From JAENWD01 sp963837165 (GTDB lineage: Bacteria; Acidobacteriota; Vicinamibacteria; Vicinamibacterales; JAENWD01), in assembly GCA_963837165.1 (NCBI GenBank), contig CAWIMD010000002.1:186001-250000 (forward strand): a stretch of DNA of 64,000 nt. Direction: 5' to 3'. This document shows positions 33,913-45,427 of this stretch, piece by piece. The first letter of the stretch is position 1, and each line of letters opens with the position of its first letter. The notes beneath the pieces are model-generated. The model was given only the letters and a program-made list of their open reading frames with translations. It searched no databases and was not told the origin of the DNA. A program made the position numbers and the translations under genes.

Positions 33913-35835
33913 TCACGCGTTGGCAGCGGTCCGTGGCGTCTCCGGCGTGCCTTGGCCGCCGTGTTCCTCCGGCGGCTGCCCCAGGATCTGCCGCAGCTCC
34001 TCGCCTTCCATGACCTCGCGCTCGAGGAGCCGCCGGGTGACGGTCTCGAGATGGCCGCGCTGCCCGCTGATCACCCGGCGCGCCGTGTCGTGGGCGTCGG
34101 TCATGATCTGCTTCACCTCGGCGTCGATCAGCCGTGCCGTCTCTTCCGCGTACACGCCGCGCTCGCTCGGCAGGCCCAGCTCCAGGAAGCGGCTCCGCTT
34201 CTCGCCGGCGTAGTTCACGGCGCCGAGCTTGTCGCTCATGCCCCACTCGGTGACCATCGCGCGCGCGATGTCGGAGGCGCGCTGCAGGTCGTTCTGCGCG
34301 CCGGTCGAGATCTCGCCCAGCGCGATTTCTTCGGCCGTCCGCCCGCCCAGCAGCACGGCCAGCTGGTTCTTGAGGTCCGTGCGCGTCATCAGGTACTTGT
34401 CCTCGAGCGGCAGCTGCATCGTGTAGCCGAGCGCGCCGAAGCCGCGCTGGACGATCGAGATCTTGTGCACGCGATCCAGGCCGGGGAGGGCAGAGGCGAC
34501 CAGCGCGTGCCCCGACTCGTGGTACGCCACGATCTCGCGCTCCTTCGGGTTCATCACGCGCTTCTTCTCGAGCCCCGCGATCAGCCGATCGATCGCCTCG
34601 TCGAAGTCGCGCATCTCGACGGCCTTCTTGTCCTTGCGCGCCGCGAGCAGCGCCGCTTCGTTCACGAGGTTGGCCAGATCCGCGCCGGCGAAGCCGACCG
34701 TGCGGCCGGCCACGACCTTCAGATCCACCTCAGGCGCGACCTTCACCTGCCGCGTGTGGATCCGCAGCACCTGCTCGCGGCCGTTGATGTCGGGCTTGTC
34801 CACGAGCACCTGCCGATCGAACCGGCCGGGGCGGAGCAGTGCCGGATCGAGCACCTCGGGACGGTTCGTCGCGCCCATGATGATGACGGCCTTGCGCGAG
34901 TCGAAGCCGTCCATCTCGGCGAGCAGCTGGTTCAGCGTCTGCTCCCGTTCCTCGTGGCTCCCCATCGGGCTCTGCACGCGCATCTTGCCCAGCGCGTCCA
35001 GCTCGTCGATGAAGACGATGCAGGGCGCCTTCTGCTCGGCCTGCGCGAACAGATCGCGCACGCGCGCGGCGCCGACGCCGACGAACATCTCCACGAACTC
35101 CGACCCGCTCAGCGAGAAGAATGGCACCTTGGCTTCGCCGGCCACGGCGCGCGCCAGCAGCGTCTTGCCGGTTCCGGGCGGGCCGACCAGCAGCACGCCC
35201 TTCGGAATACGCCCGCCGAGGATGGTGTACTTCTTGGGGGTCTTCAGGAACTCGACGATCTCCTTGAGCTCTTCCTCGGCCTCGTCCACGCCGGCCACGT
35301 CCGAGAAGCTCACTTTCACGTCGTCTTCGGCGTAGATCTTGGCGCGGCTGCGCGCGAACGACATGACGCCGCCCTCGGCGCCGCCAATCCGGCGGAAGAA
35401 GAAGCTCCAGACGGCGATGAGCAGCACGAGCGGGATCACCCAGCCGAGCACCTCGGGCAGCCAGCGGCTGACCGTCTCGCCGGTGAACTTCACCTTGTGG
35501 GCCTCGAGATCCTCGACGAGCTTCGGGTCCTCGATGCGGGTGGTCACGAACTGGTCGGTGCGCTGGCGGCCCTCGCCCTGCGCCTCGCGCAGCTTGCCGG
35601 TAATCGTTTCGTCGCCGACCTTCACCTCGATCACCTGGTCGCTGCGCACGAGCCCCTTGAAGTCGCTGTAGGCGATCGTGCGGCCGGACGGCGTGAGGAA
35701 CCAGGCCTGGGCGACCGCAAGGAGGAAGAGAGCCCCCAACACGTACCAGATGGAGAAGGCCGGCCGCTGGGGGCCGAGCGGCCGGCGTTCGCCGGGCTTC
35801 CTGTCGCGGGGAGAGGGAGGCGCCTTGATCGCCAC
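33913..35835 (-). CDS. ftsH: ATP-dependent zinc metalloprotease FtsH
   Basis: FtsH is the inner-membrane AAA protease for damaged membrane proteins and regulators. The 640-residue protein has two N-terminal TM segments (residues 28-46 and about 125-145) around a small periplasmic domain, the AAA module with Walker A GPPGTGKT, Walker B IVFIDELDAL, the arginine-finger region ALLRPGRFDRQV, and the zinc site HESGH (His439, Glu440, His443). The C-terminal helices and Gly/Pro tail complete it. Family length about 610-650. It is the last gene of the leftward hspR-cbpA-clpB-ftsH run, 12 bp after clpB. Confidence 0.97.
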   Translation of the reverse strand: MAIKAPPSPRDRKPGERRPLGPQRPAFSIWYVLGALFLLAVAQAWFLTPSGRTIAYSDFKGLVRSDQVIEVKVGDETITGKLREAQGEGRQRTDQFVTTRIEDPKLVEDLEAHKVKFTGETVSRWLPEVLGWVIPLVLLIAVWSFFFRRIGGAEGGVMSFARSRAKIYAEDDVKVSFSDVAGVDEAEEELKEIVEFLKTPKKYTILGGRIPKGVLLVGPPGTGKTLLARAVAGEAKVPFFSLSGSEFVEMFVGVGAARVRDLFAQAEQKAPCIVFIDELDALGKMRVQSPMGSHEEREQTLNQLLAEMDGFDSRKAVIIMGATNRPEVLDPALLRPGRFDRQVLVDKPDINGREQVLRIHTRQVKVAPEVDLKVVAGRTVGFAGADLANLVNEAALLAARKDKKAVEMRDFDEAIDRLIAGLEKKRVMNPKEREIVAYHESGHALVASALPGLDRVHKISIVQRGFGALGYTMQLPLEDKYLMTRTDLKNQLAVLLGGRTAEEIALGEISTGAQNDLQRASDIARAMVTEWGMSDKLGAVNYAGEKRSRFLELGLPSERGVYAEETARLIDAEVKQIMTDAHDTARRVISGQRGHLETVTRRLLEREVMEGEELRQILGQPPEEHGGQGTPETPRTAANA

Positions 35836-35847
35836 GAGACTCCTTCG

Positions 35848-38448
35848 TTACGCGGTCGCGGCGACCGCGGCCTTGCGGAACGCGATCGCCTCGCCCTCGG
35901 CATCGATGAGGACGCGATCGCCCTCGCGGAAATGGCCCTCGAGCACCTCGCGGGCCAGCGGGTCGAGCACCAGGCGCTGAATCGTCCGCTTCAGCGGCCG
36001 GGCGCCGTACGCCGGATCGTAGCCCTGGCGCACCAGCAGGTCGCGGGCGGCGTCGCTCAGCTCCACGTGGATCTTCCGATCCTCGAGCCGCTTCAGCAGG
36101 TGCGTGGCCTGGATGTCGATGATGTGCGCCATGTCGGCCCGCGTGAGCGGGTGGAACACGATGATCTCGTCCACCCGGTTCAGGAACTCGGGCCGGAAGT
36201 GCGCCCGGACGACCTCTATCACCTGGCGCCGGACGCCGTCGGTCAGCACGCCAGAGGCGGCCTCCTCGATCAGGTACTGGCTGCCCAGGTTCGACGTCAT
36301 GATCACGACCGTGTTCCGGAAGTCCACCGTGCGGCCCTTTCCGTCGGTGAGCCGCCCGTCGTCGAGCAGCTGCAGCATGACGTTGAGGACCTCCGGGTGA
36401 GCCTTCTCGACCTCGTCGAACAGCACCACCGCGTATGGACGGCGCCTGATGGCCTCGGTGAGCTGCCCCGCTTCATCGTAACCCACGTAGCCGGGAGGCG
36501 CACCGATGAGGCGGGAGACCGTGTGCTTCTCCTGGTACTCGGACATGTCGATGCGCACCAGCGCCTGCTCGTCGTCGAACAGGAACTCGGCGAGCGCGCG
36601 GGCCATCTCGGTCTTGCCGACGCCGGTCGGGCCCAGGAAGAGGAAGCTGCCCAGCGGCCGGTTCGGATCCTGCAGCCCGGCGCGCGCGCGCCGGATCGCG
36701 TTCGAGACGGCAATCACGGCCTCGTCCTGACCGACCACGCGGCCGTGCACGCGATCTTCCATCTTCAGCAGCTTCTGGACCTCGCCTTCCATCAGCTTGC
36801 TGACCGGGATGTGCGTCCAGCGGCTGACGACGTCGGCGATGTCCTCCTCGTCCACGATCTCCTTCAGCAGGGCCGTGCCGGACGCGAGCCGCGTCTCGCC
36901 CTCCTTGAGCTCGCGTTCGAGGGCGGGCAGCCGCCCGTACTGGAGCTCGGAGGCCTTCGTATAGTCGCCCGCCCGCTGCGCCCGCTCGATGTCGAGCCGC
37001 AGCGCTTCCAGCTGCTCCTTCTTCTTCTGCGTCTGCTGGATGGCCTCTTTTTCCTGCGTCCACTGCGTCTTCAGCTGCGTGCGCCGTTCCTGCAGATCGG
37101 CGAGCTCGCGTTCGAGCCGCTCGAGCCGCTCCCTGGAGGCGGCGTCCTTCTCCTTCCGCAGCGCCTCCCGCTCGATCTCCAGCTGCATCACCCGCCGCTC
37201 CACCTCGTCGAGCTCCGCCGGCATGGAGTCGATCTCCATGCGGAGCCGCGAGGCCGCCTCGTCGATGAGATCGATCGCCTTGTCCGGCAGGAAGCGATCC
37301 GTGATGTACCGGTGTGACAGCACGGCGGCGGCCACCAGGGCCGAGTCCTTGATCTTGACGCCGTGGTGGATCTCGTACCGCTCGCGCAGCCCGCGGAGGA
37401 TGCTGATCGTGTCCTCGACCGTGGGCTCGCCGACCATGATCGGCTGGAACCGCCGCTCGAGCGCGGCGTCCTTCTCGATGTGCTTCCGGTACTCGTCCAG
37501 CGTCGTCGCGCCGATGGTGTGCAGCTCGCCTCGGGCGAGCATGGGCTTCAACATGTTGGACGCGTCGAGCGAGCCTTCGGCCGCCCCGGCGCCCACGACG
37601 GTGTGCAGCTCGTCGATGAACAGGATCACCTGGCCCTGCGAGTCCAGGATCTCCTTGAGGACCGCCTTCAGCCGCTCCTCGAACTCACCGCGGTACTTGG
37701 CGCCGGCCACGAGCGCGCCCATGTCGAGGCCGATGATCTTCTTGTCCTTCAGCCCCTCGGGCACGTCGCCCCGGACGATGCGCTGCGCGAGGCCCTCGAC
37801 GACGGCGGTCTTGCCGACGCCGGGCTCGCCGATGAGGACCGGGTTGTTCTTGGTCCGGCGGGAGAGCACCTGGATGACCCGCCGGATCTCGTCGTCTCTG
37901 CCGATGACGGGATCGAGCTTGCCCTTCTGGGCGAGCGCGGTCAGGTCGCGGCCGTACCGCTCGAGGGCCTGGTACTTGCCTTCGGGGTTCTGGTCGGTGA
38001 CCCGCTGGCTGCCGCGCACGGCGGTGAGCGCCTCGAAGAGGCGGTCGCGGGTCAGGCCCGCCTGCTGCAGGATCCGCGCGGCGGGGGAGCGGCCGGTCTC
38101 GCCGGCAATGGCGACGAAGAGGTGCTCGGTGCTGACGTACTCGTCCTGCAGGCGGCCGGCCTCGGCCTGCGCCATGTCGAGCACGAGCTTCAGCCGCGGG
38201 GAGATCGAGGCGCTCGAGCCGCCGTGGACCTGCGACTGCGAGGCGAGCTGCTGCCGCGCCTCGCGGGCAATCCGTGCCGGGTCGATCTGCAGTTTCGAGA
38301 GCAGGGCAGGGACGACGCCGCCCTCCTGCTCCGCAAGCGTGACCAGCAGGTGCTCCGGCTCGATCTGCGCATGGTGCTGCGCCTCGGCGAGCTGCTGCGC
38401 GCCGATGACCGCTTCCTGCGCCTTCTCGGTGAACTTGTTCAGATTCAT
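35848..38448 (-). CDS. clpB: ATP-dependent chaperone ClpB
   Basis: ClpB disaggregates proteins with the DnaK system. The 866-residue protein has the N-terminal Clp repeat (NKFTEKAQEAVIGAQQLAE and EHLLVTLAEQEGG), AAA-1 with GEPGVGKT, the long coiled-coil middle domain (about residues 400-525, rich in Glu/Arg/Lys) that defines ClpB over ClpA/C, and AAA-2 with GPTGVGKT. The C-terminus has GYDPAYGARPLKRTIQRLVLDPLA. Length equals the family's usual 850-870. It follows cbpA after a gap that contains a REP-like palindrome and is upstream of ftsH, so heat-shock control by HspR is likely. Confidence 0.97.
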   Translation of the reverse strand: MNLNKFTEKAQEAVIGAQQLAEAQHHAQIEPEHLLVTLAEQEGGVVPALLSKLQIDPARIAREARQQLASQSQVHGGSSASISPRLKLVLDMAQAEAGRLQDEYVSTEHLFVAIAGETGRSPAARILQQAGLTRDRLFEALTAVRGSQRVTDQNPEGKYQALERYGRDLTALAQKGKLDPVIGRDDEIRRVIQVLSRRTKNNPVLIGEPGVGKTAVVEGLAQRIVRGDVPEGLKDKKIIGLDMGALVAGAKYRGEFEERLKAVLKEILDSQGQVILFIDELHTVVGAGAAEGSLDASNMLKPMLARGELHTIGATTLDEYRKHIEKDAALERRFQPIMVGEPTVEDTISILRGLRERYEIHHGVKIKDSALVAAAVLSHRYITDRFLPDKAIDLIDEAASRLRMEIDSMPAELDEVERRVMQLEIEREALRKEKDAASRERLERLERELADLQERRTQLKTQWTQEKEAIQQTQKKKEQLEALRLDIERAQRAGDYTKASELQYGRLPALERELKEGETRLASGTALLKEIVDEEDIADVVSRWTHIPVSKLMEGEVQKLLKMEDRVHGRVVGQDEAVIAVSNAIRRARAGLQDPNRPLGSFLFLGPTGVGKTEMARALAEFLFDDEQALVRIDMSEYQEKHTVSRLIGAPPGYVGYDEAGQLTEAIRRRPYAVVLFDEVEKAHPEVLNVMLQLLDDGRLTDGKGRTVDFRNTVVIMTSNLGSQYLIEEAASGVLTDGVRRQVIEVVRAHFRPEFLNRVDEIIVFHPLTRADMAHIIDIQATHLLKRLEDRKIHVELSDAARDLLVRQGYDPAYGARPLKRTIQRLVLDPLAREVLEGHFREGDRVLIDAEGEAIAFRKAAVAATA

Positions 38449-38491
38449 GATGACCGCTCGTTTCCCCGCGACGTTCCGTGTTCCCCGCGTC

Positions 38492-38561
38492 GGCAGGCCT
38501 GAAAGCCTGCGCTACATGTGAATCGGCGACCATCATCTGTAGCGCAGGGCTTCAGCCCTGC
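38492..38561. repeat. REP-like inverted repeat
   Basis: Arms GGCAGGCCTGAAAGCCTGCG (38492-38511, continued by CTAC) and TGTAGCGCAGGGCTTCAGCC (38538-38557, continued by CTGCC) are inverted copies around a 20-bp loop, and each arm is itself palindromic. It lies between cbpA and clpB. It could also act as a transcription attenuator or mRNA stabiliser. Confidence 0.75.
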
Positions 38562-38566
38562 CCACG

Positions 38567-39559
38567 TCAGGCCGCCGAATGCGCCTTCGACGCCAGCTGC
38601 GCCAGCGCCTCGTAGTGCGTCCGTTCCTCCGCCGAGATCTCCCGGGGGAGCTGCACCTCGAGCGTGGCGTAGAGATCCCCGCGCTGCCCCGATTTCCCTG
38701 ACAGGGCCAGGCCCTGGCCGCGCAGCCGGAAGACCTGGCTGTTCTGCGTCGTGGGCGGCACCTTGAGGCGGAGCGTCCGACCGCCGAGCGCCGGCACGCT
38801 GACCTCGCCGCCCAGCACCGCGACCGTGAGCGGCACGGTGACCTTCGTGTACAGGTCCCGTCCCTTCCGCTCGAAGACCGGGTGGGGCAGCAGGTGCACG
38901 CGCAGGTACAGGTCGCCCGAGGTCGCGCCGCTCTCGCCCCGCTCGCCCTCGCCGCTCACGCGGACGCGGGAGCCGTCCCCGACGCCCGCCGGCACGCGCA
39001 CGTCCACGGTCCGCGTGTGCCCGCCCTGCTTCATCGAGAGCCGGCGGGTGACGCCCTGGTCGGCTTCCTCCAGCGTGAGGTCAATCTCGTGTTCGAGGTC
39101 GCGGCCCTTGCGCGCGCGTCCCCGGCCGGTCTTCGCGCGGCGGGATGCGGCCTCGCCGCCCAACCCGCCGAAGAAGGTGTTGAAGAAGTCCGAGAACGGG
39201 TTGTCCGTCCCGAAGATCTCCTGCATCTCCTCCTCGGACATGGTCCGGAAGCCGCCCTGGCCGCCGCCCATGTTCACCGTCCAGGCGCCCTGCTCGAACG
39301 GGTTGGGGCCGCCGGTGCGCTGCGCCTGCTCGTAGGCCCGCCAGTTCGCGCCCAGCTCGTCGTATTTGGGCCGCTTCTCGGGGTCGCCGAGCACCTCGTA
39401 GGCCTCGTTGATCTCCTTGAAGCGCGCCTCGGCGGACTTGTCCCCCGGGTTGACGTCCGGGTGGTGCTTGCGCGCCAGCTTCCGGTACGCCTGCTTGATC
39501 TCCTTGTCCGTCGCCGTCTTGGCGACCCCGAGGGTGGCGTAGTAGTCCTTGAAGTCCAT
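38567..39559 (-). CDS. cbpA: DnaJ-type co-chaperone without zinc finger (CbpA-like)
   Basis: A 330-residue class II DnaJ protein. The J domain (residues 4-70) has DYYATLGVAKTATDKEIKQA and the HPD motif in KHHPDVNPGDK; a Gly/Phe region follows (NPFSDFFNTFFGGLGG); the CxxCxGxG zinc modules are absent, and two C-terminal beta domains end with EISAEERTHYEALAQL. This matches CbpA/DnaJ2. It stimulates DnaK's ATPase. It starts 2 bp after the hspR stop, so hspR-cbpA are cotranscribed. Confidence 0.93.
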   Translation of the reverse strand: MDFKDYYATLGVAKTATDKEIKQAYRKLARKHHPDVNPGDKSAEARFKEINEAYEVLGDPEKRPKYDELGANWRAYEQAQRTGGPNPFEQGAWTVNMGGGQGGFRTMSEEEMQEIFGTDNPFSDFFNTFFGGLGGEAASRRAKTGRGRARKGRDLEHEIDLTLEEADQGVTRRLSMKQGGHTRTVDVRVPAGVGDGSRVRVSGEGERGESGATSGDLYLRVHLLPHPVFERKGRDLYTKVTVPLTVAVLGGEVSVPALGGRTLRLKVPPTTQNSQVFRLRGQGLALSGKSGQRGDLYATLEVQLPREISAEERTHYEALAQLASKAHSAA

Positions 39560-39561
39560 GT

Positions 39562-39906
39562 CTACTGCCCCAGAATCCGGCTGAGCGCGTCCAGCTCGCG
39601 GGCGAGTTGCCGGCGCAGCTCTCCGCCGACGCCGGCGTCCTGGCCGACGAGCGGGCGGAGGCGCTCGACGACTTCGGCGATCGAGAGCAGCCGCTGTACG
39701 CCCGCGAGGTTGATGCCCGCTTCATCGACCAGGTGTTTGATCAGCCGGAGCCGCTCGAGCTCCTCCGCGCTGTACACCCGCATGCTGCCCAGCGTGCGTC
39801 CCGGCTGCACCAGGCCGAGCCGCTCGTATTTCCGGAGCGTCTGCGGGTGCATGCCCAGCAGGCGCGCCGCCACGCTGATCAGATACAAATCCTGAACCGG
39901 GGCCAT
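39562..39906 (-). CDS. hspR: MerR-family heat-shock repressor HspR
   Basis: A 114-residue MerR-type regulator: LYLISVAARLLGMHPQTLRKYERLGLVQP, GSMRVYSAEELERLRLIKHLVDEAGINLAGVQRLL and a coiled-coil dimer helix. The hydrophobic start and the LGMHPQTLRKYE signature fit HspR, repressor of dnaK/clpB operons in Actinobacteria. The frame is open upstream, but the MAPVQDLYLISV start at 39906 fits HspR length. It heads the leftward chaperone operon and is preceded by a promoter covered by a palindrome, suggesting autoregulation. It is divergent from terC. Confidence 0.92.
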   Translation of the reverse strand: MAPVQDLYLISVAARLLGMHPQTLRKYERLGLVQPGRTLGSMRVYSAEELERLRLIKHLVDEAGINLAGVQRLLSIAEVVERLRPLVGQDAGVGGELRRQLARELDALSRILGQ

Positions 39907-39927
39907 GGTCAATCTTGCGTCCCCACA

Positions 39928-39956
39928 AGTATAGGCATTGATACGACTCGTGTCAA
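39928..39956 (-). promoter_or_regulatory. hspR promoter with candidate HspR operator
   Basis: Leftward: -35 TTGACA (39956-39951), 17-bp spacer, -10 TATACT (39933-39928). A near-perfect 19-bp dyad, TTGATACGACTCGTGTCAA (39938-39956), covers the -35 and most of the spacer. It is not the CTTGAGT-N7-ACTCAAG HAIR of Actinobacteria, so its being the HspR site is inference. Transcription would start about 15-20 bp before the ATG. Confidence 0.7.
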
Positions 39957-39991
39957 CATGAGCCAGATCCGATGCGTCATACTCGGAGGAC

Positions 39992-40760
<769 letters not shown>

Positions 40761-41015
40761 TTACACCGCCTCAGGCGCAGCCGTCGCCGACAGCTGGCGG
40801 TCCAGCTCCGCCAGCGCCTCCTCGAGCATTCTCCGATGCGCGGGGCGGGTGGCCACCGCAAGGTCGGCCACTACGCGCGCGCGGGCCAGCAACACGTCGC
40901 GCCGGCGCGCCTCGGCTGCCAGGGCCGCGTCCGACAGCCGGCGCCCGGGATCCCCGGCCGACGCGGCGTCGGCCTGCTGCGACTCGATCGCTTTGCTCTC
41001 CCATCCTCGCGCCAT
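40761..41015 (-). CDS. Small protein of unknown function
   Basis: An 84-residue charged protein (MARGWESKAIESQQADAASA...), with an Arg/Ala-rich helical segment (LAAEARRRDVLLARARVVADL) and a second helix (HRRMLEEALAELDRQL). Codon use fits its neighbours, and it starts ATG; a function is not recognised. It is enclosed by two inverted (GCAGTAG)n arrays, one touching its stop codon and one upstream of its start. Coding status is likely but not certain. Confidence 0.6.
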   Translation of the reverse strand: MARGWESKAIESQQADAASAGDPGRRLSDAALAAEARRRDVLLARARVVADLAVATRPAHRRMLEEALAELDRQLSATAAPEAV

Positions 41016-41023
41016 CAGTCTAA

Positions 41024-42475
<1,452 letters not shown>

Positions 42476-42512
42476 GCAGCGAGTATATCGGCTCGCCGCC
42501 GGCGTCAGCCGG

Positions 42513-43244
42513 TCAATCGGGGCTCGCGAGGAAGCGGTAGCCGACGCTGCGCACGGTGAGCAGATGACGCGGCTTGGAGGGGTCGTCCTCCAGGTATCGC
42601 CGCAGCCGCACGATGAAGTTGTCGATGGCCCGCGTGTCGGTGTCCTCCCGCACGCCCCAGACCTGCTCGAGGATCTGCTTGCGGGACACGACCTGACTCT
42701 CGTGCTGGACGAGGAACCGCAGCAGATTGGCTTCCATCAGCGTCAGCGGCAGCACGCGGTCGCCGCGACGGATCTCGAGGGCCCCGAAGTCGAGGTGTCG
42801 CCCGGCGAACGTGAACTCGTCCGGCCCGGCGGGCGGTGGTGCCGGCTCGGGCGCCCTCGGCGGGCTCGCGCCCCAGGAGTGGCGCCGCAGCAGCGCGCCA
42901 ACTCGCGCGATGAGCACCGACAGCTCGAACGGTTTCGCCAGGTAGTCGTCGGCGCCCGCCTCGAATCCCCGCACCACGTCGGCGGCGTGCCCGCGGGCCG
43001 TCAGCATGAGGACGGGCAGGTACCGGCCCGTCTGGCGCAGCTGGCTGACGACGTCGAAGCCGTTGATGCCCGGCAGCATCACGTCGAGCACCACGAGATC
43101 CACTGGCTCGCCGTCGCCGAGCAGCCGGTCGAGCGCGGCCTCGCCGGTGTCGACGACCTCGGCATCGTGGCTCTCGGCCTCGAGGTTGAAGCGCAGGCCG
43201 TCCGCCAGGTGCTGTTCGTCTTCGACGACGAGAATGCGGCTCAT
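42513..43244 (-). CDS. OmpR/PhoB-family response regulator
   Basis: A 243-residue regulator with a receiver domain (phospho-acceptor Asp54 in VVLDVMLPGINGF, Lys104 in DDYLAKPF), a 20-residue Pro-rich linker, and a winged-helix DNA-binding domain (LTLMEANLLRFLVQHESQVVSRKQILEQVWG ... DNFIVRLRRYLEDDPSKPRHLLTVRSVGYRF). It starts in an ATGA overlap with the kinase stop. The direct repeats with 11-bp period upstream of the desaturase gene are the kind of site OmpR-family proteins bind, so this may be its target. Confidence 0.94.
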   Translation of the reverse strand: MSRILVVEDEQHLADGLRFNLEAESHDAEVVDTGEAALDRLLGDGEPVDLVVLDVMLPGINGFDVVSQLRQTGRYLPVLMLTARGHAADVVRGFEAGADDYLAKPFELSVLIARVGALLRRHSWGASPPRAPEPAPPPAGPDEFTFAGRHLDFGALEIRRGDRVLPLTLMEANLLRFLVQHESQVVSRKQILEQVWGVREDTDTRAIDNFIVRLRRYLEDDPSKPRHLLTVRSVGYRFLASPD

Positions 43245-44149
43245 GTCTGCGGCGCGCCCGGCAGCTGCAGCGTGAACGTGCTCCCGTGTCCCGGGCCGGC
43301 GCTCTCGGCGAACACGCGGCCGCCGTGCTTGCGCGCCACCGACGAGACGATGAACAGGCCGAGGCCCGTGCCCTTGACGCGCATGGCCACGGCCTCCGGG
43401 ATCCGGTAGAACCGGCGGAAGATCCGCTTGAGCTCGCGCTCCGAGATGCCGATGCCGCGGTCGCGGACGCGCACCGCCAGCCGGTGGTCGTCGAGGCCGG
43501 CCAGCTCCACCTCGACGTGCACCTCGGTGCCCGAGTACTTGATGGCGTTGTCGAGCAGGTTCGACACGGCGGCCTTGAGCTCGTCCGGATCGCCGAGCAC
43601 GGTCGCGTCGATCGGGCTCGGGACGTGATCCACGTACGCCAGCGACTCGGCGGGAAGGTGGTGCCGGACGCGCGCGACCTCCAGGCACTCTTCGACCAGC
43701 GCCCGCAGGTCCACCGGTGCGCGGTGCCGCATCTGCGTGCGCGCGCTCGTCCGCCCGGCGCGCAGCACCTGTTCGATGAGGTGCAGCAGCCGATCGCTGT
43801 CGTCGATCATCACCCGGTAGAACTCGCGGCGCTTCTCCTCGGGCAGCTCCCGCCGCTCGAGGGTTTCCAGGTACAGGCGGATCGAGGCGACCGGCGTCTT
43901 GAGCTCGTGCGTCACGGCGTTGATGAACGCGTCGTGCTGCTCGCTGCGCCGCACCTCGCGCACCAGGAAGATGGTGTTCAGGACGACGCCGGTGATGATG
44001 ACCGGGAAGAAGATGATGCCGAGGGCCAGCAGGAGACCCTCGCGCCAGTTGACGACGATCCAGCTGACGTTGAGAGCCACCGCCAGGGCGACCAGCGCCG
44101 CGCCGAGGGTCGCGTAGACCGCCGACTTGCGCTTCGGGCCCGGAATCAT
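43241..44149 (-). CDS. Sensor histidine kinase
   Basis: A 302-residue kinase with two TM segments (residues 12-33 and 38-63), a phospho-acceptor His81 in AVTHELKTPVASIR, and HATPase motifs: N-box SNLLDNAIKYSG, DRGIGI, KGTGLGLFIV. There is almost no extracytoplasmic sensor loop between the TM helices, so the kinase may sense the membrane itself, as DesK does. It overlaps the response regulator gene by 4 bp, and its start lies 70 bp from the desaturase stop, with an octamer repeat array in that gap. Confidence 0.93.
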   Translation of the reverse strand: MIPGPKRKSAVYATLGAALVALAVALNVSWIVVNWREGLLLALGIIFFPVIITGVVLNTIFLVREVRRSEQHDAFINAVTHELKTPVASIRLYLETLERRELPEEKRREFYRVMIDDSDRLLHLIEQVLRAGRTSARTQMRHRAPVDLRALVEECLEVARVRHHLPAESLAYVDHVPSPIDATVLGDPDELKAAVSNLLDNAIKYSGTEVHVEVELAGLDDHRLAVRVRDRGIGISERELKRIFRRFYRIPEAVAMRVKGTGLGLFIVSSVARKHGGRVFAESAGPGHGSTFTLQLPGAPQT

Positions 44150-44180
44150 GTGGCTAGGATGCCACAGAGGGTGGGTCTAT

Positions 44181-44215
44181 GGGTTGATGGGTTGATGGGT
44201 TGACGGGTTCTTGGG
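44181..44215. repeat. Octamer array (GGGTTGAT)n
   Basis: Four 8-bp units in the gap between the desaturase stop and the kinase start. Confidence 0.85.
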
Positions 44216-44219
44216 AGAG

Positions 44220-45092
<873 letters not shown>

Positions 45093-45163
45093 TCACGGTC
45101 TCCAGTCCCGCCTGTTCATCGGCCCACAGGCATCCCCACAGTAGCAACCGGGGCCGTCCAGGT

Positions 45164-45223
45164 GTGTAAGAGTTGTGTAACCACTCGATCGGCGGGCCCC
45201 TGGGTTTGTAAGACTTTTGTCAC
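45164..45223 (-). promoter_or_regulatory. Two OmpR/PhoB-type direct-repeat binding sites
   Basis: Site A (45164-45181, read leftward) GTTACAC-AACT-CTTACAC; site B (45206-45223) GTGACAA-AAGT-CTTACAA. Each has two 7-bp half-sites 4 bp apart (11-bp period), and the two sites lie 42 bp (four helical turns) apart. They face the desaturase gene. That the adjacent response regulator binds them is inference. Confidence 0.65.
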
Positions 45224-45252
45224 CGCGCTTCGGAGGGGACTCGCGGGCGGGC

Positions 45253-45345
45253 ATGCAGCCCTCCTGGAGCCGTCGTCAGTTCCTGCTGGACCTGTTGCTG
45301 GACGGCGAGGAGGCTCCCGAGTACCTGCCCAAGCTCTTCCTTTGA
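45253..45345 (+). CDS. Possible 30-residue peptide gene
   Basis: A short ORF (MQPSWSRRQFLLDLLLDGEEAPEYLPKLFL is its whole span) in the 335-bp gap upstream of the hybrid kinase. It has no clear ribosome site and no known homology, so coding is doubtful; recorded because the gap holds no other gene apart from the OmpR-type sites. Confidence 0.2.
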   Translation: MQPSWSRRQFLLDLLLDGEEAPEYLPKLFL

Positions 45346-45427
45346 GGTCCGTGCCGAATTCCTCGTGAGGCGGCGGAGGCGGCCGATCTTCGCGTATGCT
45401 GGCGCTGCTCCACCTGGCCGGCATGTC

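Noticed and set aside
33952..37317. 1121-residue open frame opposite ftsH and clpB
   Set aside because: It mirrors the coding frames of two certain genes; its composition is His/Arg/Leu-rich low-complexity, as expected from antisense of high-GC genes.
39938..39956. Actinobacterial HAIR site (CTTGAGT-N7-ACTCAAG)
   Set aside because: The dyad here is TTGATACGA-C-TCGTGTCAA and does not match the HAIR consensus; kept only as a candidate operator.
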